Assembly: GCA_009776725.1 (NCBI GenBank)
Contig: WRNE01000011.1
Coordinates: 1,462-50,713, forward strand
Source: Coriobacteriia bacterium
GTDB taxonomy: Bacteria > Actinomycetota > Coriobacteriia > Coriobacteriales > UBA8131
Length of the DNA: 49,252 nucleotides
Direction of reading: 5' to 3'
The position numbers and the translations under genes were made by a program. The notes under the pieces were generated by a model. It was not told where the DNA came from and ran no database searches. It saw only the letters and a program-made list of their open reading frames with translations. Shown here in pieces: positions 44,234-49,252 of this stretch (within the stretch, counting starts at the first letter, position 1; each line of letters begins with the position of its first letter).

Positions 44234-45328
44234 ATGCAAGCAGCCCAAGCAGCCCAAGCAGCCCAAGCAGACCAGGCAGCCCAAGCAGCCCAGCCCAAAC
44301 GGCCCCTGATCAGCTTTGCCGTGCCTTGCTATAACATGGCCGAGTACTTGGACCGATCCGTAAAGAGCATTTTGGCTGGCACCGAAGACACCAGCCTAAT
44401 CGAGATCATCCTGGTCGACGACGGCTCGACCAAAGACGACACAGGCGAAAAGATCGATGCTTGGGAAAGGCTGCACCCCAGCTATATCAGGGCCATCCAC
44501 CAAGAAAACGCTGGCCATGGGGGAGCGGTAAACACCGGTCTGGCCGTTGCAAGAGGCACCTACTTCAAAGTGCTGGATGCTGACGACTGGCTAGACCAGG
44601 AAGCGTTGGGCTCTCTGCTCGCCCGGCTCAAAAGCCTGGCTGACAAGAGCATTCTCCCTGACTTGGTGGTCACCAACTATGTCTATGAGAAGGTCGAGGA
44701 GAACACCCAGAAAGCGGTACGCTTCCAAAACGTCCTTCCTGAGGGCAGGGTGTTTACCTGGGACGAGGTCAAGCGCTTCAAGCCCCAGCAAAACCTCTTA
44801 ATGCATACGGCTCTCTATCGGACCGACCTGCTAAGGTCCATTGGCCTGACATTGCCAAACAATACTTTTTACGTGGACAATATCTACGTCTTCATCCCGC
44901 TGCCTGCTGTCGGGACGCTTTACTACCTGAACCTCGACTTGTACCGCTACCTGATAGGCCGCGAGGGCCAGTCCGTCCACGAAGCCACGATGGTCAGCCG
45001 CATCGACCAGCAACTGCGAATCACTAGAATCATGCTAGAGGCTTACCAGCTCCAAGAAATCAAGCCCCCACAGCTCAGCGACTACATGTCACAGTACCTC
45101 TTGATGATGCTCACGATCTGCACCGTGTTCTTGCGCCTCTCCGACCTGCCGAACAAAGAGGGCCTGCGCAAAGGCATCTGGCAGTCCCTTAAAGAGCACG
45201 ACCTTAAGACCTACTACCGCTTGCGTGGCAGTGCCTTGGGCCTACTAGCCAACCTACCAGGCAAATGTGGAGAAGCCCTTGCCATAGGCGGCTACCGCAT
45301 CAGCCAAAGGCTGTTCCCTTTTAATTAA
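44234..45328 (+). CDS. Family 2 glycosyltransferase with repeat-containing N-terminus
   Basis: A GT-A-fold glycosyltransferase of 364 residues. ISFAVPCYNMAEYLDRSVKS begins the catalytic domain, followed by IILVDDGSTKD and the DxD-type motif KVLDADDWLD. The C-terminal half is helical with two weak hydrophobic stretches. The start ATG 44234 is seven bases after GAGGTGA; the longer TTG frame at 44201 overlaps glf and is less likely. Residues 1-17 are a run of Gln-Ala-Ala repeats encoded by a 9-bp tandem repeat. Pairing with glf suggests assembly of a galactofuranose-containing surface polysaccharide, which is inference. Confidence 0.9.
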   Translation: MQAAQAAQAAQADQAAQAAQPKRPLISFAVPCYNMAEYLDRSVKSILAGTEDTSLIEIILVDDGSTKDDTGEKIDAWERLHPSYIRAIHQENAGHGGAVNTGLAVARGTYFKVLDADDWLDQEALGSLLARLKSLADKSILPDLVVTNYVYEKVEENTQKAVRFQNVLPEGRVFTWDEVKRFKPQQNLLMHTALYRTDLLRSIGLTLPNNTFYVDNIYVFIPLPAVGTLYYLNLDLYRYLIGREGQSVHEATMVSRIDQQLRITRIMLEAYQLQEIKPPQLSDYMSQYLLMMLTICTVFLRLSDLPNKEGLRKGIWQSLKEHDLKTYYRLRGSALGLLANLPGKCGEALAIGGYRISQRLFPFN

Positions 45329-45373
45329 ATCCAGCTGGCATTTTGTCGTAGGGCTGCACTCCAAGCAAATCCG

Positions 45374-45408
45374 GCTGACCAGTCATTAAGCCTTAGCTGA
45401 CCAGTCAT
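45374..45408. repeat. Two 13-bp direct repeats
   Basis: GCTGACCAGTCAT occurs at 45374-45386 and 45396-45408, a 22-bp period, in the short gap between the convergent glycosyltransferase and peptidase genes. No terminator hairpin is evident there. Confidence 0.5.
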
Positions 45409-45431
45409 CTGGCAGCCCTTAGCTGCCCATG

Positions 45432-46481
45432 CTATTTTTCTAGCAAGTCCCTGTTTGCTGGCAAGCCGTACGCACCCTCGGCGTCAATGGCAGCGTTGAC
45501 GATCGCTGCTTCCATAACCCAAGCAGCCAGGATACCGACCATGTCCGGGTTAGTCTGCACCTCATTGGAGGCCATCACGAAAACAGTGTCGCCGTCGCTT
45601 GCAGTATGGACAGGCTCGATAGCACGAGCATAGCCATCATGTGCCATGCTAGCAACTCTAGTCGCCTGGGCCTTCGACATCTGGGCGTTAGTCAAGACAC
45701 AGCTGATGGTGGTGTTGGCACGCGAGTCTGCGCCCTCGCTATTTACAGCAGCCCGCTCTTCGCCTTCAGTGAGCCTGGGGCTCTCACGGTCAGAAGCAGC
45801 TTGGATCTGGGCAAACAAAGCCTGATAGGGGTCAAGGATCGACAATGGGCGCTCAGGGTCGCGGGCTCCGGCTACCATTCGGCTCCGGGAGCCAGAGAAA
45901 ACATCGCCGGCAGCGTTGACAACCGCAATGGCTGTAACAACTAGGTCGTTAATGCCGATGCTGGCGGCGCCCAAGCCGGCTTTCATAGCCAGGTTCGGCC
46001 CGAGCATTTTACCAACGCTGGCACCGGTGCCTCCGCCAATGTTCCCGGTTAAAACGCGCGCGCTAGCGTTCTCACATGCTTTATACCCCCAGTCAGCATC
46101 AGGCCTAATGTCTGGATCCCCCAGCCCTAAGTCGAATATACAGGCACCGGTGACAATAGGGATGCACTGGCCGCCGAACTTCAGACCAATGCTGTTTTCT
46201 TCCAACCAGCTCATAACACCGGTTGAAGCAGCCAGGCCAAAGGCCGACCCACCGCTTAAAACCACTGCATGCAGTACTTGGACCATGTTGATCGGGTCAA
46301 GCAGGTCGGTCTCTCTAGTAGCGGGGGCTCCGCCTCGCACGGCTACTGCTCCAGTTGCCCCGTCAGGGTAGATCAGTACGGTACAACCCGTGCCAGCATC
46401 CGTGTCCTCGTAATTGCCTATGCGAAAGCCATTCGGCATGCGAGCATCGACACCGCTTGCCAGGTTGAAAGTCTCATTCAT
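45432..46481 (-). CDS. P1/DmpA-family aminopeptidase
   Basis: Member of the S58 family, L-aminopeptidase/D-esterase enzymes that self-cleave into two chains. Visible family segments are VLSGGSAFGLAASTGVMSWL, GNIGGGTGASVGKML and, before the predicted cleavage region, ANTTISCVLTNAQMSK, then HDGYARAIEPVHTASDGDTV. The nucleophile is expected in the NTTI segment, as in related P1 peptidases; the exact cleavage site was not proven. The start ATG 46481 has GGAGA upstream. Length is 349 residues. The substrate is probably a short peptide. The acetyltransferase gene upstream ends 24 bp before it. Confidence 0.88.
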   Translation of the reverse strand: MNETFNLASGVDARMPNGFRIGNYEDTDAGTGCTVLIYPDGATGAVAVRGGAPATRETDLLDPINMVQVLHAVVLSGGSAFGLAASTGVMSWLEENSIGLKFGGQCIPIVTGACIFDLGLGDPDIRPDADWGYKACENASARVLTGNIGGGTGASVGKMLGPNLAMKAGLGAASIGINDLVVTAIAVVNAAGDVFSGSRSRMVAGARDPERPLSILDPYQALFAQIQAASDRESPRLTEGEERAAVNSEGADSRANTTISCVLTNAQMSKAQATRVASMAHDGYARAIEPVHTASDGDTVFVMASNEVQTNPDMVGILAAWVMEAAIVNAAIDAEGAYGLPANRDLLEK

Positions 46482-46505
46482 GGTCTTCTCCATTCAATTT
46501 TTTAT

Positions 46506-47129
46506 CTAAGCTGGTTTGAAAAGGGCCTTGGCCAGGTCCAGGGCATTGTCAATGTCTTTGGTGTTTATGTCCCCAATCGCAGTGGGATAACCATGTTCTA
46601 GCGGGTCAATGGCTCCTTCCAGGCGATGATGCATCCAAACCGTGTCTCGCCATTCGCCAAACTTGAATCCGGTGTTCTCGAAAACTGCGACTTCCCTGAA
46701 CCCGAAATGCTTGTGCAGGGCGACACTTGCATCGTTAGGGACCGCAATCACCGCATAAAGGTTGACAAAGCCTTGTATCTTAAGTATTTGAAAAAGAGCC
46801 GTATAAAGGGCAGTGGCCATACCTCGCCGCTGAAAGCCCCCGTCCATGTAGACCGACAGTTCGACGTTCCAGCGGTATCCGTCGTTCGACCTCATCTCTG
46901 AGGCATAGGCAAAACCGACAACCTTGTCGTTGTTCGTGCAGACGAGAAAGGGGTAGAGCTTGAGTATTTGCGTGATCTTCGCCTCATACTCTTCAACGCT
47001 GGGCACGATCGACAAAAAAGTCACAGTCGTATCACGGACGTATGGTGCAAAAACATCAAGGACTCCCTGCGCATCAGCAGGACTGGCCAAGCGAATCCCC
47101 AAGCCGTTTTGGTCAAAGTCTGTTCCCAT
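46506..47129 (-). CDS. GNAT-family N-acetyltransferase (PAT/bar-like)
   Basis: A 207-residue acyltransferase. The acetyl-CoA-binding signature QRRGMATALYTALF is present after VELSVYMDGGF, and the later HKHFGFREVAVFENTGFKFG matches the phosphinothricin-acetyltransferase subgroup. Members of that group acetylate amino acids or amino-acid analogues, and resistance cannot be inferred from sequence. The start ATG 47129 is five bases after AAGGAGG. It is followed by the DmpA-like gene in the same orientation, so the two probably share a transcript. Confidence 0.88.
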   Translation of the reverse strand: MGTDFDQNGLGIRLASPADAQGVLDVFAPYVRDTTVTFLSIVPSVEEYEAKITQILKLYPFLVCTNNDKVVGFAYASEMRSNDGYRWNVELSVYMDGGFQRRGMATALYTALFQILKIQGFVNLYAVIAVPNDASVALHKHFGFREVAVFENTGFKFGEWRDTVWMHHRLEGAIDPLEHGYPTAIGDINTKDIDNALDLAKALFKPA

Positions 47130-47340
47130 TAATACCTCCTTAAGCAACAATTATAATCCAATTAGAGGGCTTAAAGCATTATAGTCTTGCCTGCCAGGCC
47201 ATGCTAGAAACCATGGCTTGTTTGGCAAACCGTGTATAAAAGCCAAGGCATTTGTTTCTTATGGGGAGAAGCCCACGGCTTACGCCAGAGCCTGAGGTTT
47301 TCTCCACATCATGGCGGGCAGTTAGATATGTGTAGCAGCC

Positions 47341-47994
47341 TCAGTCTTTTTCATTGGCAGGTGCCTCGGCCTCGCGGCGGCTGAAAATTGTGAGCAGAGG
47401 CTCGCAGACCGCAGAGGATATAACCAGGCTGGCCAGTGCCTCGGGGATCCCGCTCATCAGTATTGTCGTGCCTACGATTATGAGCATTGTCGATCCGGCA
47501 ATCGACGAGTACTGTTCACCGAAGAACAGCCAGATCCCACCCATGACCCCGAGGGTGTTGGTCATGCTTCCTGCTGCCGCGCTAATAGAGATGCGCAAGA
47601 CCCGTTTGCCTTCAATGGCCTTGGACAGGCTGGTGTAAGTCAGCCCGGCTACTGTCCCGACAAGCGTGCGCGGGACAAAGCAGATAAGCAGGCTGCCGAT
47701 ACCGCCTGAGATCTCGCCAAATGAATGAAAAGGGCTGAAAACGAAGGCAACTAGAGGGGAGGGAGGCATAAAGGTCCAAACGATAAAGCTGAAGAGGCCG
47801 GTCAAGGCCCCCATGACGGTACCAGGTTTGGTACCTAATAGTATACTAGTAATAACTACGGGAATCATCCCTAAGGTAGCCACGATCGGCCCAAAAGCAG
47901 GCAGTGACCCCAAAGGGGTGAAACAAAAAATAATTTCAATAGCCAGTAAGGCACTGAACTGGGTGATAAACAGCGTTCGGCTATTGTTTCTCAT
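47341..47994 (-). CDS. ECF-transporter substrate-binding (S) component
   Basis: A 217-residue integral membrane protein with six hydrophobic segments, beginning ITQFSALLAIEIIFCFTPLG, which resembles the S components of energy-coupling-factor vitamin transporters. The Gly-rich LGTKPGTVMGALTGLFSFI segment fits the small-molecule pocket region. It would use a shared ECF module encoded elsewhere; none is in this window. The vitamin is not clear. The start ATG 47994 has AAGGAG upstream. I searched the 5' region for common riboswitch motifs without success. Confidence 0.75.
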   Translation of the reverse strand: MRNNSRTLFITQFSALLAIEIIFCFTPLGSLPAFGPIVATLGMIPVVITSILLGTKPGTVMGALTGLFSFIVWTFMPPSPLVAFVFSPFHSFGEISGGIGSLLICFVPRTLVGTVAGLTYTSLSKAIEGKRVLRISISAAAGSMTNTLGVMGGIWLFFGEQYSSIAGSTMLIIVGTTILMSGIPEALASLVISSAVCEPLLTIFSRREAEAPANEKD

Positions 47995-48390
47995 GTGTGC
48001 TCCTTATAACAAAACCAATCTGCTGGCTGTGAGAATATGCTTGTCACAACATGCATTTAACACATTGTGAATTGACCTGTTATTCTACCTAATTTAAGGC
48101 AAACCTGCTAACTAGGCTTGATGGCAGCTAAAGACAAGCAATAACTGTACATGCATATTGCGGTTAAAAGAGCCATCGTTCTTGTAGAAATGAGCTAGTG
48201 TTCCGTTTTATTGATCCAGGCTTCTTGTTGTAAACGGTTTGATTCTGTAGTTTGACACCGACTTTCTTACAGAAAAGCCTACACCCCTTGCTACCACTGG
48301 CCGAAAGGCCTTTCTTTTTATCAAATTGAATGAAACTGTACGCGTAGGACTGCATAGGACATGTTATAACCGCTCTTATTCCCTTAGTCG
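47995..48390. other. Intergenic region before the IS1634-like transposase
   Basis: About 400 bp with no gene seen. It must contain the leader of the reverse-strand ECF gene and the left end of the IS1634-like element, whose terminal repeat I could not fix because its right end is missing. A short GGCC-GAAA-GGCC hairpin followed by TTTCTTTTT lies at 48299-48319; four base pairs make it a weak terminator candidate. Confidence 0.4.
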
Positions 48391-49155
48391 ATGGAGGATA
48401 CAATACATCTGAAGCGTTCCAAGCGAAAAGACGGCAGGGAGTACATCTCTATCATTCGCACCTACCGGGAAGGAAAACGCACCCTCACGAACACACACCT
48501 CTCTTTGGGATACCTTGACCCCGCCTCTCCTGACTACGACGAAAAGATCGCCGAATACCTTGCTCTGGCTGAAGAGATGGAGGCGGACCACCTTAAAGAG
48601 AACGTCCCCCTCACACTTGAGTTCTCGAAAAGGAAGAAGGTCGACAAGAAGACGGCCAACCGCAAGAATGTCGGCTATGCGGCCCTACTAGACAAGTTCT
48701 TTGCCGCACGCGCAAGAACCGTGGTTTTGACGGCGACATGAATGCGATCTTCCGCCTACTTGTCTATGAACGCTGTCTGAGCCCCGGTTCCAAGAACTCG
48801 GACTTTGACAACAAGGGGTGGTACTTCGATGCCTCGGACTTCACCTTAAAGGACGTCTACCGCTCACTGGACTTCTTCGCTATCCATAAAGACGCCATGA
48901 TAGCGCGAATGAACAGACAGATAGGCGAGACGAGGAATCGCAACACCACTGAAGCCTACTACGACACCACGAACTACTACTTCGAGATCGACGAGGACGA
49001 CCCCGATATGGCCGAAGGGGAAGGCGGCAGGACGGCAGAAGGCCTTCGCAAGCGCGGGGCCTCCAAAGAGCACCGGAAAAGCCCGATAGTATCCATGGGG
49101 CTTTTGATGGACGCAGACGGGCTGCCTATCTGCTATGAACTATTCCCCGGATGTA
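48391..49155 (+). pseudogene. IS1634-like transposase, frameshifted and truncated
   Basis: The first frame (48391-48741) begins MEDTIHLKRSKRKDGREYIS and reads normally to KNVGYAALLDKFFAAR. It then enters nonsense, whereas the next frame continues with KNRGFDGDMNAIFRLLVYER. The junction at about 48708-48716 reads CACGCGCAAG and is explained by two extra bases (GC). The second frame holds the first catalytic region AYYDTTNYYFE and continues to GLLMDADGLPICYELFPG, where the homologous sequence stops abruptly at about 49150. The downstream catalytic residues are missing. It is therefore a dead transposase of the IS4-superfamily IS1634 type, cut by the element that begins at about 49152. Confidence 0.8.
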
Positions 49156-49252
49156 TCTGTCAATCTAAAACTGAGCCACTAGAAAGCAGATAATCAGCCG
49201 AAAAGTGAGCCACTTCGATCACAATCTTCAGACATGCAAACTTTACGGTCTG
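49152..49252. mobile_element. Left end of a probable IS21-family element
   Basis: Immediately after the truncated transposase frame, sequence starting TGTATCTGTCAATCTAAAAC carries two copies of a terminal motif, AAAACTGAGCCACTA (49167-49181) and AAAAGTGAGCCACTT (49201-49215). Repeated subterminal motifs of this kind are typical of IS21 ends, where the IstA transposase binds. The element runs off the window, so its genes and family cannot be confirmed. Confidence 0.5.

Noticed and set aside
1-49252. tRNA or rRNA genes
   Set aside because: No T-arm GGTTCGAATCC-type sequence in a cloverleaf context and no rRNA signature was noticed; a dedicated scan was not possible.

Overview
The window looks like the chromosome of a strictly anaerobic actinobacterium, most plausibly a member of the Coriobacteriia. 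The evidence is a heat-shock operon in the actinobacterial order dnaK-grpE-dnaJ-hspR-clpB, with a MerR-type HspR as the last regulator. An oxygen-sensitive class III ribonucleotide reductase (nrdD-nrdG) and acetate-forming ackA and pta point to anaerobic fermentation. Moderate-to-high GC, strong AGGAGG ribosome binding sites and frequent GTG/TTG starts fit. The genus is inference; no rRNA or tRNA gene was found.

Layout. 1-10659 is a forward housekeeping block: the end of a Gln-rich membrane protein, ileS, lspA, an rluD-type pseudouridine synthase, maf, comEA, comEC and holA. 10950-14178 is an accessory patch: two tandem uroporphyrinogen-decarboxylase-fold (MtaA/MtbA-like) methyltransferases, a gene remnant, and a DUF2975 membrane protein paired with an XRE regulator. 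rpsT (reverse) and nrdD-nrdG (forward) diverge from a region with an NrdR-like box. A YgjP-like protein that lacks HExxH and a nitroreductase follow. 19781-27111 is the chaperone operon, with a terminator-like hairpin in the dnaK leader, a DnaJ without a zinc finger and a ClpB with a large insertion in its second ATPase domain.

27366-29062 is mobile and repetitive: a 39-bp perfect palindrome enclosing a conserved core, an IS1595-type element inserted at its edge (28-bp inverted repeats, near-perfect 8-bp target duplication, frameshifted transposase) and a gene-free GC-rich stretch. After a DUF4190-like protein and lgt come reverse-strand genes: a third MtaA-like protein, a cyclase-family hydrolase and an ABC-2 exporter. 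Then ACT-domain and DUF554 proteins, a phosphohexomutase, ackA, a second copy of the palindromic element, pta facing ackA, a P2A-type cation ATPase, UDP-galactopyranose mutase plus a glycosyltransferase, a DmpA-type peptidase, a GNAT acetyltransferase and an ECF-transporter S component. The window ends in an IS1634-like transposase that is frameshifted and then cut by what looks like the end of an IS21-type element.

The most striking signal is the palindromic element. Its two copies (27366-27535 and, inverted, 38654-38824) share the loop core but differ at seven positions in the stem, and in each copy the opposite arm carries the matching change. The element is therefore conserved as a base-paired structure, not only as sequence. 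I do not recognise it as a known RNA or repeat family.
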